Below are positions 17,315 through 25,506 of a stretch of 64,000 bases of DNA, in pieces. The stretch's first letter is position 1, and each line of letters begins with the position of its first letter. Below the pieces are notes generated by a model. The model had not been told where the DNA came from and searched no databases. It saw nothing but the letters and a program-made list of their open reading frames with translations. This DNA comes from Allobosea sp. 117 (lineage in GTDB: Bacteria; Pseudomonadota; Alphaproteobacteria; Rhizobiales; Xanthobacteraceae), in NCBI RefSeq assembly GCF_000702305.1, contig NZ_JNLC01000011.1, positions 372,001-436,000 on the forward strand. Direction: 5' to 3'. Position numbers and translations under genes: made by a program.

Positions 17315-17653
17315 ATGACCGACACGCTCTCTGGCGATGCCGCCGACATGAAGGCGCGGGTGGGTGAAGCCTCCGCCTTCCTGAAGACGCTGTCGAATCC
17401 CGACCGGCTGCTGGTGGCCTGCGCGCTCGTCGACGGCGAGCGTTCCGTGCGCGAGCTGGAGGCGCTGCTCGATATCCGCCAGCCGGGGCTCTCCCAGCAG
17501 CTCGCCGGGCTGCGCGAGGCGGGGCTCATCGTCAGCCGCAAGCATGGCCGGCAGGTCTTCTACCGCCTCGCCGACCCGCGGGTCGAAACCTTCATCGCCA
17601 CCATGCACGCGCTGTTCTGCGCCGGGGCGCAGCCGCGGGAGACAGGGTCATGA
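17315..17653 (+). CDS. bigR: ArsR-family persulfide-sensing repressor BigR/SqrR
   Basis: A 112-residue winged-helix repressor (LKTLSNPDRLLVACALVDGE, then RQPGLSQQLAGLREAGLI). It has exactly two cysteines, Cys36 and Cys102. Their 66-residue spacing equals that of the redox pair of BigR (Cys42/Cys108) and SqrR (Cys41/Cys107), which forms a disulfide or tetrasulfide with persulfides and releases DNA. This makes it a sulfide/persulfide sensor rather than a metal sensor. It overlaps the next gene by 4 bp (ATGA). Confidence 0.93.
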   Translation: MTDTLSGDAADMKARVGEASAFLKTLSNPDRLLVACALVDGERSVRELEALLDIRQPGLSQQLAGLREAGLIVSRKHGRQVFYRLADPRVETFIATMHALFCAGAQPRETGS

Positions 17654-18093
17654 CCGAGTTCACGCCTGTGGCGTCCTTCGTCGGCGGAATGCTGATCGGG
17701 CTTTCCGCGGTGCTGATGATGCTGTTCGAGGGACGCATCGCCGGCATCAGCGGCATCGCCAGCCGCCTGCTGCCGCCCTATCGCGAGGGTGCGGAGAACG
17801 GGTCGGCCTTCGCCGGCCGGCTGGCCTTCGTGGCGGGGCTCGTCGCCGCGCCGCTGCTGGTCGGCACTGTTGCCGGCGTCCCGGTGATCCAGACCGTCTC
17901 CTCCAATGCCGGGCTGATGATCGCCGCCGGCCTGCTGGTCGGCTTCGGCTCGGTCTGGGGCGGGGGCTGTACCTCCGGCCATGGCGTGTGCGGCATCGCC
18001 CGCCTGTCGCCGCGCTCGCTGGTCGCCACCGGCGTGTTCATGGCGACGGGGTTCCTTACCGTCTTCGTGCTGCGTCATGTGATCGGAGGCTGA
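17650..18093 (+). CDS. YeeE/YedE-family sulfur transporter subunit 1
   Basis: A 147-residue membrane protein with about four helices. It has the family's hallmark [12 protein letters not shown] (about residues 106-117), whose cysteine is used in thiosulfate/sulfide transport by YeeE. It is translationally coupled to bigR and followed after 3 bp by a second half-size YeeE/YedE gene. Together they correspond to one full-length YeeE split into two polypeptides (PmpA/PmpB-like). The likely job is moving sulfur species across the inner membrane. Confidence 0.9.
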   Translation: MTEFTPVASFVGGMLIGLSAVLMMLFEGRIAGISGIASRLLPPYREGAENGSAFAGRLAFVAGLVAAPLLVGTVAGVPVIQTVSSNAGLMIAAGLLVGFGSVWGGGCTSGHGVCGIARLSPRSLVATGVFMATGFLTVFVLRHVIGG

Positions 18094-18096
18094 CCC

Positions 18097-18507
18097 ATGT
18101 CGATCCTGGTCAATCTCGCCCTCGGCCTCATCTTCGGCGTCGGGCTCGTCGTCTCCGGCATGAGCGACCCCGCCAAGGTGCTGAACTTCCTCGATCTCGC
18201 CGGCAGCTTCGATCCCTCGCTCGCCTTCGTCATGGGTGGCGCGGTGCTGGTCACCTTCATCGGCTACCGCCTCGCCTGGCGGCGGCATACGCCGCTGCTG
18301 GCGCCGCGCTTCCGCGTGCCGAGCCGCACCGACATCGACGCCCGCCTCATCCTCGGGCCGGCGCTGTTCGGCATCGGCTGGGGGCTCGGCGGCTTCTGTC
18401 CCGGGCCGGCGCTCACCTCGCTCGGGCTCGGCGCGGCGGGCACGCTCGTCTTCGTGCCGGCCATGCTCGCCGGCATGTGGGCGGCGCGGCGGCTCGCCAG
18501 CGACTGA
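18097..18507 (+). CDS. YeeE/YedE-family sulfur transporter subunit 2
   Basis: A 136-residue membrane protein. It carries the second-half motif FGIGWGLGGFCPGPALTSLG with its single conserved cysteine. It is the last gene of the persulfide operon and converges on the hydrolase gene with 5 bp between stops. It probably forms a heteromeric channel with the preceding gene product. Confidence 0.9.
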   Translation: MSILVNLALGLIFGVGLVVSGMSDPAKVLNFLDLAGSFDPSLAFVMGGAVLVTFIGYRLAWRRHTPLLAPRFRVPSRTDIDARLILGPALFGIGWGLGGFCPGPALTSLGLGAAGTLVFVPAMLAGMWAARRLASD

Positions 18508-18512
18508 GCGGC

Positions 18513-19304
18513 TCAGGCTCCGTCGAGGAAGGTGGCGACGCGGGCGTTGAAACCGGCGGCGTCTTCCATATTGGCGATGTGCGCGCAGCCGGGCAGGACG
18601 CCGAAGCGGGCCTTCGGCGTCGCTTCCGCCATGGCGCGCATGGCCTCGGCCGGGGCGGCGAGGTCCTCCGCGCCGACGAGGTAGAGCGTCTCCGCCGCGA
18701 GGTCCGGCAGGCGGCGCAGATAGTCGAGCCGCTTCAGCGCCTCGCCGCAGCCGATATAGCCGACAGGCGAAGTGCCGCGGATCATGGCGGCGGTGCGTGC
18801 TACGATCTCGGGCCGGTCGCGATGCGTCGCCGGGGTGAACCAGCGCTCCAGCGTGCCGGCGACCACCGCCTGCGTGCCGTTCGCCTCGACCGCCGCGATG
18901 CGCTGGTCCCATCCGGCGACGAAGGGCGCGGGCGCATCGGCACGGGCATCGGCGCAGACAAGGCGGCCGACGCGGTCCGGATGGGCGAGGCCGAGCCCGA
19001 GCCCCGTCATGCCGCCGAGCGAGAGGCCGAGATAGTCGGCCCGCTCGATGCCGAAATGATCCATCAGCGCCACCACGTCGCCGACCAGCATATCGAAGTC
19101 ATAGGGGCCCGGCGGCGCGCCGCTCTTCCCGTGGCCGCGCGTGTCGTAGCGCAGCACCCGGCGGCGGGCGGTGAGCATGGCGATCTGGTCGTCCCACATG
19201 GTGTGGTCGGCGGCGAGCGAATTGGAGAGCACGATCCAGGGCAGGTGCGCCGGGCCGTCCACCCGCGCGGCGATCCTCGCCTCGCCCGATGCCACGAACT
19301 CCAT
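18513..19304 (-). CDS. Alpha/beta hydrolase, 3-oxoadipate enol-lactonase-like
   Basis: A 263-residue alpha/beta hydrolase. Landmarks are NSLAADHTMWDDQ (PcaD-like), RYDTRGHGKS, the nucleophile elbow GLSLGGMTG with catalytic Ser, and the C-terminal His in PGCAHIANME. The closest family I recognise is 3-oxoadipate enol-lactonase (PcaD). No other beta-ketoadipate gene is nearby, so its real substrate may be another lactone or ester. The start at 19304 is where homology begins. Confidence 0.82.
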   Translation of the reverse strand: MEFVASGEARIAARVDGPAHLPWIVLSNSLAADHTMWDDQIAMLTARRRVLRYDTRGHGKSGAPPGPYDFDMLVGDVVALMDHFGIERADYLGLSLGGMTGLGLGLAHPDRVGRLVCADARADAPAPFVAGWDQRIAAVEANGTQAVVAGTLERWFTPATHRDRPEIVARTAAMIRGTSPVGYIGCGEALKRLDYLRRLPDLAAETLYLVGAEDLAAPAEAMRAMAEATPKARFGVLPGCAHIANMEDAAGFNARVATFLDGA

Positions 19305-19449
19305 TTGCTTGCCCCCATTTCCGTTCACGCCGATTCGGCGCGAGGCTAGCCAAGTCCCGGCGCGAGCGCGAAACCATAAGAAATGATCCGTCCGATCAGG
19401 AAAGCTGATTCCGCCTTGCATGCCGCGATTTGCTAGTTAGCTCCGGCAG

Positions 19450-20142
19450 ATGGGAGAGGCCATGGCCGACCGACACGCCCCGACGACACCGGAGCCGATC
19501 GCCTTCGGCGTGGCCGGCCTGCCGCCCGCATTCGATCCCCGCGCGCCCCGCGGCGTGCCGCTGGCGCGTGTCCGGCCCGGCGAGGTGCTGCGATTGAACG
19601 ACGAGGCGCTCGATCTGCCGCCGCCCGCGCTCGGCGATGAGGAGACGGCGCTCGACGCGCGCGTCATCGCCCATCTGAAGCGGCTTTCGGGCGGGTGGAA
19701 CCGGGGCGCGGATGCCTTCCTCGACGGCTATTTCATGTATCTGCGGGAAGCCGTCGCGCGCAATCGCGCGGCGATCGAGGAACGGCTGGCGCCGTTCGAC
19801 AGCCTGTTCCGGCCGGAGGACGTGCTCTGGTCCGCCCCCCTGCCGCTGCCGCGCGCCTTCCTGTCCGTGCCGCCGCCGGCGGAGGCGGTCGCGGTCGATT
19901 TCGCCTTCTGGCTCGGCGAGCGCGAACTCGCGGTGCTGCTGGCGCCCTCGGCGCTGACGCCGGGCGCGGAACGGCGTCGCCGCGAGCGTCTCGACGCGGC
20001 GGGTATCGGCGTCGCGACATTCGATGCCGCCGCCTGCACGGATGGCGCGCGCTTCGCCGCCCTGCTCGGTGCACAGGCGCGCTTCTGGGAGAGCGACGCG
20101 CTTCCCGCCGCGCCCGGCGCCGTCCGCCTGCCGGACTTCTGA
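19450..20142 (+). CDS. Conserved hypothetical protein
   Basis: A 230-residue soluble protein I do not recognise. It has no signal peptide, no membrane segment and no cofactor motif. Notable stretches are GGWNRGADAFLDGYFMYLRE, and a C-terminal half with VDFAFWLGERELAVLL and AAGIGVATFDA that looks like an alpha/beta nuclease-type or Rossmann-like fold. An internal ATG at 19462 is an alternative start. It lies between a divergent hydrolase and the GntR gene 54 bp downstream. Confidence 0.65.
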   Translation: MGEAMADRHAPTTPEPIAFGVAGLPPAFDPRAPRGVPLARVRPGEVLRLNDEALDLPPPALGDEETALDARVIAHLKRLSGGWNRGADAFLDGYFMYLREAVARNRAAIEERLAPFDSLFRPEDVLWSAPLPLPRAFLSVPPPAEAVAVDFAFWLGERELAVLLAPSALTPGAERRRRERLDAAGIGVATFDAAACTDGARFAALLGAQARFWESDALPAAPGAVRLPDF

Positions 20143-20196
20143 GGCGAAGCGCGTTTGAACATCCGCTGATTGATCGATCCTCCGAGCGCGCCCATC

Positions 20197-20967
20197 ATGT
20201 GCCGCGATGCCTTAGGTGCGGAGCTTTCCTTGTCCCTGCAGCGCGTTCCCGGCGATGACGATGCCCCGACCTTGGGGCTGGAAGCCTATGCCCGGCTGCG
20301 GCGCGACCTGATCGCGGGCCAGCTTCCGCCCGGCCAGCGGCTGCGCCTCAGGCAGCTCAGCGCGGCCTATGGGGTCGGCATCGCGCCGCTGCGCGAGGCG
20401 CTCTCCCGGCTGGTCTCCGAGCAACTCGTGCGGGTCGAGGGCAATCGCGGCTATACGGTCGCTCCGCTGTCGCTGGAGGACCTGCACGATCTCTGCCGGC
20501 TGCGCATCGATCTCGGCTGCTCGGCGCTGCGCCAGTCCATCGCCCGCGGCGATGCCGACTGGGAGGCGGAGATCCTGGCGGCGCTGCACCGGCTGGAGCG
20601 CGCACCGCTGCCGGCCTCGCACGAGGACCGCGTGACAATCGACCAGTGGGAGCAGCGGCACGACCGCTTCCACGCCAGCCTCATCGCCGCCTGCCGCTCG
20701 CCGTGGCTCATCCATTTCTGCGACGTGCTGTCGGATCACTTCCAGCGCTATCGGCGGGCGGTGATCGTGGTGACCGCCGGCTCGCAGGAGCTGTCGCGCC
20801 GCGTGCGCGAGGAGCACCGTACGCTCGCCGAGGCGACGGTGAGCCGCGAGGCCGACCGGGCGGCCAATATCCTCGCCCGGCATTTCGAGGGCAGCCTCGA
20901 CGTCGTCGCGCGGAACTACGAGGCTGTGACGCGCAGTCTCCGCGCGCCCGCGCCAGCCGACGGTTGA
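20197..20967 (+). CDS. GntR-family (FCD) transcriptional regulator
   Basis: A 256-residue regulator. The winged helix is at residues about 27-90 (DLIAGQLPPGQRLRLRQLSA, then APLREALSRLV). The FCD domain has DRFHASLIAAC and EEHRTLAEA metal/ligand histidines. The ATG at 20197 is preferred to an upstream TTG at 20170. It sits immediately upstream of a 16-bp palindrome and the LVIVD/GTPase pair, so it is the obvious candidate to bind there. Confidence 0.87.
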   Translation: MCRDALGAELSLSLQRVPGDDDAPTLGLEAYARLRRDLIAGQLPPGQRLRLRQLSAAYGVGIAPLREALSRLVSEQLVRVEGNRGYTVAPLSLEDLHDLCRLRIDLGCSALRQSIARGDADWEAEILAALHRLERAPLPASHEDRVTIDQWEQRHDRFHASLIAACRSPWLIHFCDVLSDHFQRYRRAVIVVTAGSQELSRRVREEHRTLAEATVSREADRAANILARHFEGSLDVVARNYEAVTRSLRAPAPADG

Positions 20968-20999
20968 GCTCCGGGACAAGGCGCCGGCCGCCGGCTTTG

Positions 21000-21044
21000 T
21001 TGACACCTCCGAAATGTTCGAACATTTTCCATATCAACGAACAT
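21000..21044 (+). promoter_or_regulatory. Promoter with overlapping 16-bp palindromic operator
   Basis: A consensus -35 hexamer TTGACA (21000-21005) is followed by the perfect palindrome aaatgttc/gaacattt (21012-21027), with a further half-site cgaacat at 21038-21044. The dyad would cover the core promoter, so a bound protein should block RNA polymerase. The adjacent GntR regulator is the likely binder. The -10 element is weak (AT-rich around 21022-21035). The downstream gene starts at 21090. Confidence 0.6.
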
Positions 21045-21089
21045 AGTTGGACGGCCGTCACCGCCGATCCGGACACGGGAGGACGCCGC

Positions 21090-22331
21090 ATGCTCGCCAC
21101 GTCGGACAGTGCCGCCGAGGTGAAGATCGACCTCATCAGGGGCATGCGCCTCATCGGCCACCATGCGCTCGACGGCCATGGCGGCGTCGGCGAGGGCATG
21201 GCGCTGCAGCGCGCGCCGGACGGGCGACGCATCATGTGGCTCGCCCATGAGGGGCCGCCGAAGAACTTCACGGCGGTCGACGTCACCGATCCGCGCCATC
21301 CGCGCGTGATCGTCCAGACCGACCTGCCGCACAGCCGGGTGCGCTCCAACTCGCTGGAGATCAGCGGCAACCTCATGGCGGTCGCCTACCAGACCTACGA
21401 TGTCGGCATCTCGCCCGCCGGCGTCGAGCTGTTCGACATCTCGGTGCCGGAGGCGCCGCGCTCGATCAGCTTCTTCGACTGCTCGGGCCCGCGCTCGCGC
21501 GGGGTGCATCAGGTGTGGTTCGTCGACGGCGAATTCGTCCATTGCGCCTCGGGCGCCGCCGATTTCCTGCCGCGGAACCAGCGCGACGACCAGGCCTATA
21601 TGATCATCGACGTGCGCGACCCCGTGAGGCCGGTCGAGGCCGGACGCTGGTGGATGCCGGGCACGGCGGAGGGCGACGAGGCGCTGCCACCCGAGCGGCT
21701 CGCCATCGACAGCGGCTTCCGCTGCCACAACACCAACGTCTATCCGGCCCGTCCCGACCGGGCCTATGTCGGCTATATCGACGGCGGCGGCTATGTGATG
21801 GACATATCCGACAAGTCCCGCCCGAAGGTGGTCTCGGCCTTCAACCCGAACCCGCCCTTCCCCGGCTTCACCCACACGGTGATGCCGCTGTTCGGCCGCG
21901 ATCTGCTCGTCGTCACTCATGAATGCGTGCACGACAACGGCTTCGACTGGCCGAAGCTGACCTGGATCGTCGATGCGCGGCGCGAGGACAATCTGGTGCC
22001 GCTCTCCACCCTGCCCATGCCCTCCTTCGAGGAGTATGGGCGCAAGGGCGGGCGCTTCGGCTGCCATAATGTGCACGAGAACCCGCCGAGCGAGGTCGCG
22101 CTGCATTCCGAGACGCTGATCTTCTCGACCCTGTTCAATGGCGGGCTCAGGGTGCACGACATCTCCGATCCGCTGGTCCCGAAGGAGGTCGCGGCCTTCG
22201 TGCCCTCCGCCCCGCCGGGCGCGCGGGTGCCGGCGATCCAGCTCAACGACGTGTTCGTCGACGAGGCCGGCATCGTCTATTGCGCCGACCGCCATGCCGG
22301 CGGCCTCTATGTGCTGGAGCTCGAGATCTGA
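21090..22331 (+). CDS. LVIVD-repeat beta-propeller protein
   Basis: A 413-residue protein with five visible LVIVD-type repeats: AVDVTDPRHP, LFDISVPEAP, IIDVRDPVRP, VMDISDKSRP and VHDISDPLVP, spaced through the chain. This predicts a beta-propeller. It also has many His/Cys/Asp residues that could bind metal (FRCHNTN, THECVHDNG, FGCHNVHENP). No signal peptide is seen, so it is probably cytoplasmic. A GGGAGG ribosome site precedes the ATG. A COG0523 GTPase follows after 8 bp, suggesting a metal-dependent role. The enzymatic function is unknown. Confidence 0.82.
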   Translation: MLATSDSAAEVKIDLIRGMRLIGHHALDGHGGVGEGMALQRAPDGRRIMWLAHEGPPKNFTAVDVTDPRHPRVIVQTDLPHSRVRSNSLEISGNLMAVAYQTYDVGISPAGVELFDISVPEAPRSISFFDCSGPRSRGVHQVWFVDGEFVHCASGAADFLPRNQRDDQAYMIIDVRDPVRPVEAGRWWMPGTAEGDEALPPERLAIDSGFRCHNTNVYPARPDRAYVGYIDGGGYVMDISDKSRPKVVSAFNPNPPFPGFTHTVMPLFGRDLLVVTHECVHDNGFDWPKLTWIVDARREDNLVPLSTLPMPSFEEYGRKGGRFGCHNVHENPPSEVALHSETLIFSTLFNGGLRVHDISDPLVPKEVAAFVPSAPPGARVPAIQLNDVFVDEAGIVYCADRHAGGLYVLELEI

Positions 22332-22339
22332 GCGGCGCC

Positions 22340-23398
22340 ATGGGCGAGCGCGCGACGCCGATCCCGGTGACGCTGCTCACCGGCTTTCTCGGCAGCGGCA
22401 AGACCACGCTGCTGAACCATCTGCTGCGCGACCCCGGCATGGCCGACACCGCAGTGATCATCAACGAGTTCGGCGACGTCGCCATCGACCATCTCCTGGT
22501 CGACAGTGCCATCGAGAACGCCATGGTGCTGCAGAGCGGATGCATCTGCTGCTCGGTGCGCGGCGACCTCGTCGACACGCTGGACGACCTCACCGCCAAG
22601 GTCGCGCGCGGCGAGCTGCCGGCTTTCGCGCGGGTCGCCATCGAGACCACGGGCCTCGCCGATCCGGCCTCCATCGTGCGAACGCTGGCGACCGAGAAGC
22701 TGCTCGCTGGGCGCTTCGCGCTGCGCGCGATCGTCACCACGGTCGACGCGGCGAACGGCGCCGGCCAGCTCGACGAATTCGAGGAGGCGCGCCGGCAGGC
22801 GGCGCTCGCCGATGTGCTGATCCTCACCAAGACCGATCTCGCCGAACCGGGCGACACCGATCCGCTGGAGGCCCGCCTGCGGCGGCTCAATCCGGGCGCC
22901 GACATCGTGCCGGTGCTCAATGGCGCCATCGCGCCGGAGGCGCTGTTCGGCCATGTGCCGGCCGTCACCGGGGCAACAGGGGAGGAGGTACTGCGCTGGC
23001 TAAGGAATGCGGATTTTCCCGAGCATGAGGTCGCCGGGGCCAATCCGCATGATCGCGGCATCCAGGCCTTCGCGGTGACGATCGACCGACCGGTCTCGCG
23101 GGAGGCGCTGCGGCGCTGGCTCGGCGCCGTCCTGTCCCTGCGCGGCAAGGACCTCCTGCGCATGAAGGGGCTCATCCACTTGAGCGGGGCCGAGGGGCCG
23201 CTCGTCGTGCATGCGGTTCAGGACGTCATGCATCCGCCGGTCCAGCTCGCCGCGTGGCCCGACAGCGACCGGACGAGCCGGATCGTCTTCATCACGCGCG
23301 GTATCTCGCAGCTCGCCCTGCAGCGCAGCCTCGAACAGCTCGTCGGCGGCGGGCCGCCGGATGCGAAATCGGCCGGCTCTCAGGAGGGCCCGCGCTGA
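22340..23398 (+). CDS. CobW/COG0523-family metallochaperone GTPase
   Basis: A 352-residue G3E GTPase. It has Walker A GFLGSGKTT, INEFGDVAIDH, the metal-binding CxCC motif (GCICCSVRG), ETTGLADP, and TKTDL for guanine recognition. The C-terminal CobW domain spans about 235-340. Such proteins deliver zinc, cobalt or iron to a client enzyme. The immediate upstream neighbour, the His/Cys-rich LVIVD propeller, is the natural client candidate. No Zur- or B12-related genes are nearby. Confidence 0.9.
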   Translation: MGERATPIPVTLLTGFLGSGKTTLLNHLLRDPGMADTAVIINEFGDVAIDHLLVDSAIENAMVLQSGCICCSVRGDLVDTLDDLTAKVARGELPAFARVAIETTGLADPASIVRTLATEKLLAGRFALRAIVTTVDAANGAGQLDEFEEARRQAALADVLILTKTDLAEPGDTDPLEARLRRLNPGADIVPVLNGAIAPEALFGHVPAVTGATGEEVLRWLRNADFPEHEVAGANPHDRGIQAFAVTIDRPVSREALRRWLGAVLSLRGKDLLRMKGLIHLSGAEGPLVVHAVQDVMHPPVQLAAWPDSDRTSRIVFITRGISQLALQRSLEQLVGGGPPDAKSAGSQEGPR

Positions 23399-23887
23399 CG
23401 GACATCTTCGGAATGGGAATTATGTATGCAGTGCACATGGCCGAGCGTTACGAAGCACAAGCGTATATAAGATCGGATATACGTCACTATCGCTGTCATA
23501 ACTGACAGATCCTCCCTTATATTTTTCCGAATACTGGCATTGGAAGCGAATTGCGTAAAGCCGGGCGGGATGTTGCGTGTGCCCGCGATGTCGACGGCGG
23601 TGCCATGGAGCAAAGATCAGCGATGGGCGGGGGAGAGCCGTTCCTCATCCGCCTGCGGGCGATATGGCCCTGCTGACGGCACTTGAATTCGGCAGATATG
23701 AGCTGGTGTTAACTTCATCTATTCGTCAGATATGCCGATATGTACTATAGGCATGCCGAACAAACATACCACAGAACGCAAACAATATTGTCGATGAACT
23801 TGACATCCTTGCGTCGCGAGACTTAGCTGGCCGGACAAGACGTCACAAGACGCCGAACCGCCATCAAGGCCTAGGAGGGACGCCAGC
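23399..23887. other. AT-richer intergenic region upstream of the first TTT operon
   Basis: The 489-bp spacer has no credible gene and is clearly lower in GC than its flanks. It holds two inverted repeats (23462-23483; 23493-23508). The octamer CAGATATG recurs near 23692 and 23729, and an ATGCC/GGCAT dyad lies near 23733-23755. It must contain the promoter of the TctC-B-A operon and probably the binding sites of its regulator. Confidence 0.6.
23462..23508. promoter_or_regulatory. Two adjacent inverted repeats, possible operators
   Basis: The first dyad has 7-bp arms cgtatat/atatacg (23462-23483) around a GATC centre. The second has 6-bp arms ctgtca/tgacag (23493-23508). They are about 380 bp upstream of the TctC gene but only 64 bp after the GTPase stop. 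They could be operators or transcript-end structures. No T-run follows either one. Confidence 0.35.
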
Positions 23888-24925
23888 ATGACCGCAGTCC
23901 ACGCCCGACCGATCCTGTCTCATCGCCTGAAGCACGCCGCTCTCGCCGCCCTCGGCATCGGCGTGACGGTGGGCCTCGCGCTCGCCGCCGCGCCGGCCGC
24001 GCTGCACGCCCAGACCGCGCCGACCGGCCCGATCGAGATCACCACCGGCACCAGCCCCGGCGGCACCCCCGACGTGCTGATGCGCCGGGCCGCCAAGATT
24101 CTCAACGAACAGAAGATCATCACCAACCCGCTGGTGGTGCAGAACCGCACCGGCGGCTCGTGGATGGTCGCGGCCAATTTCGTGCTCGGCCGGCCGGGCG
24201 ACAAGAACATCGTGCTGTGCATCGCCCAGCCGATCCTCACCACGCCGATCACCCAGGGCCTGCCCACCATTTATGACAAGCTGACGCCGATCAGCATGTT
24301 CATCCAGGGCGACCTGGTGCTGGTGGTGCAGCCGAGCTCGACGGTGCAGAACCTCAAGGACCTCGTCGCCCTCGCCGGCCAGCGCGAGCGCAGCGTGAAG
24401 GTCGCCGGCGCGCAGTCGGGCTCGACCGACCACATGGTCGCCGGGCTCGTCGAGAAGGCCGGCAAGGTGAAGCTGAACTATGTGCCGTTCGACGGCGGCG
24501 GCGCCGCGCAGGCGGCCTTCCTCGGTGGCAATGTCGAGATGATGACGCTGACCCCGAGCGAGGCGCTGCCGCTGGTGAAGAGCGGCAAGGCCCGCATCAT
24601 CGCCATCCTCGCCAGCGAGCGCCGCACCGATCCGGAGCTGAAGGACATCCCGACCGCGAAGGAGCAGGGCTACGACATCGTGTGGGGCCAGGCCTGGGGC
24701 CTCGCGGGACCGCCCGGCCTCGACGCCGGCACCGTGAAGTTCTGGGACGACGCCATCGCCAAGCTGGTCGCCAATCCGGAATGGCAGGCGAGCCTCAAGG
24801 AGAACTTCCTGCGCTCGAAGATGGTGCCGGCCTCCGAGGTGAAGGCGCATCTCGCCAAGCTGCACGAGGAACATCTCGCGCTGCTGCGCGACCTCGGCCT
24901 CGCCAAGCAGCCGGCCGTGCAGTGA
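23888..24925 (+). CDS. TTT transporter substrate-binding protein (TctC/Bug)
   Basis: A 345-residue periplasmic binding protein with a Sec signal peptide ending AALHAQ. The Bug/TctC fold is recognised by EITTGTSPGGTPDVLMRRAA, KVAGAQSGSTDHMVAGLVE and YVPFDGGGAAQAAFLGGNVE. It captures a carboxylate for the TctA/TctB channel encoded just downstream. The substrate is not predictable from sequence. It is first in the operon with an amidohydrolase, an Ldh-family dehydrogenase and a cupin. Confidence 0.92.
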   Translation: MTAVHARPILSHRLKHAALAALGIGVTVGLALAAAPAALHAQTAPTGPIEITTGTSPGGTPDVLMRRAAKILNEQKIITNPLVVQNRTGGSWMVAANFVLGRPGDKNIVLCIAQPILTTPITQGLPTIYDKLTPISMFIQGDLVLVVQPSSTVQNLKDLVALAGQRERSVKVAGAQSGSTDHMVAGLVEKAGKVKLNYVPFDGGGAAQAAFLGGNVEMMTLTPSEALPLVKSGKARIIAILASERRTDPELKDIPTAKEQGYDIVWGQAWGLAGPPGLDAGTVKFWDDAIAKLVANPEWQASLKENFLRSKMVPASEVKAHLAKLHEEHLALLRDLGLAKQPAVQ

Positions 24926-25031
24926 TCGCCTGAGCGATGCTGCCTCCTCGCGGCGGACCGCGGCGCATGCCCCAGGGCGGCGCCTCGTGTCCGCCGTCCC
25001 TTCCGCAGCCCGACCGGTGCCGGAGGTGCGC

Positions 25032-25484
25032 GTGAAAGCAACCAACATCGTCGTGTCGCTGGTGCTCTTCGCCCTGTCCGCGGGCGTGCTACTCGGCACA
25101 TGGCATCTGCCCTACTGGGCCGATTTCGCGCCGGGCTCCGCCTTCGCTCCCTTCTGGGTCGGGTTCGCCGGCGTGGTTCTCGCGGTCGTGCTGCTCGTCG
25201 GCACGCTGTCCGAGCACGACGGGACGCCGCACAGCTTTCCCGACCGGCGCGGCCTGATGCGGGTCGGCGGGGTCGCCGTCGGGCTGTTCGCCCTGCTCGC
25301 CGCCATCCCGCTGATCGGCTTCATCCCGGCCGGCATCCTGTTCTGCCTCTATCTGCTGCTCGGCGTCGAGCGGCGTCCGCTGCTGCCGACCATCGCCACC
25401 ACGGTGATCGTGATCGGGCTCGTCTACGGCGTCTTCGTCGCCTGGCTGGGCATTGCGCTGCCGCGCGGCGCCTTCGGCGTGTGA
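25032..25484 (+). CDS. TTT transporter small membrane subunit (TctB)
   Basis: A 150-residue protein with four transmembrane helices (VVSLVLFALSAGVLL; FAGVVLAVVLLVGTL; VGLFALLAAIPLIGF; TTVIVIGLVYGVFVAWL). The GTG at 25032, five bases after GGAGG, is the best start; a longer frame opens at 24987. It accompanies TctA in the secondary, ion-driven TTT importer. Confidence 0.87.
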   Translation: MKATNIVVSLVLFALSAGVLLGTWHLPYWADFAPGSAFAPFWVGFAGVVLAVVLLVGTLSEHDGTPHSFPDRRGLMRVGGVAVGLFALLAAIPLIGFIPAGILFCLYLLLGVERRPLLPTIATTVIVIGLVYGVFVAWLGIALPRGAFGV

Positions 25485-25506
25485 CCTCGCTCATTCGGAG
25501 ATCGGA

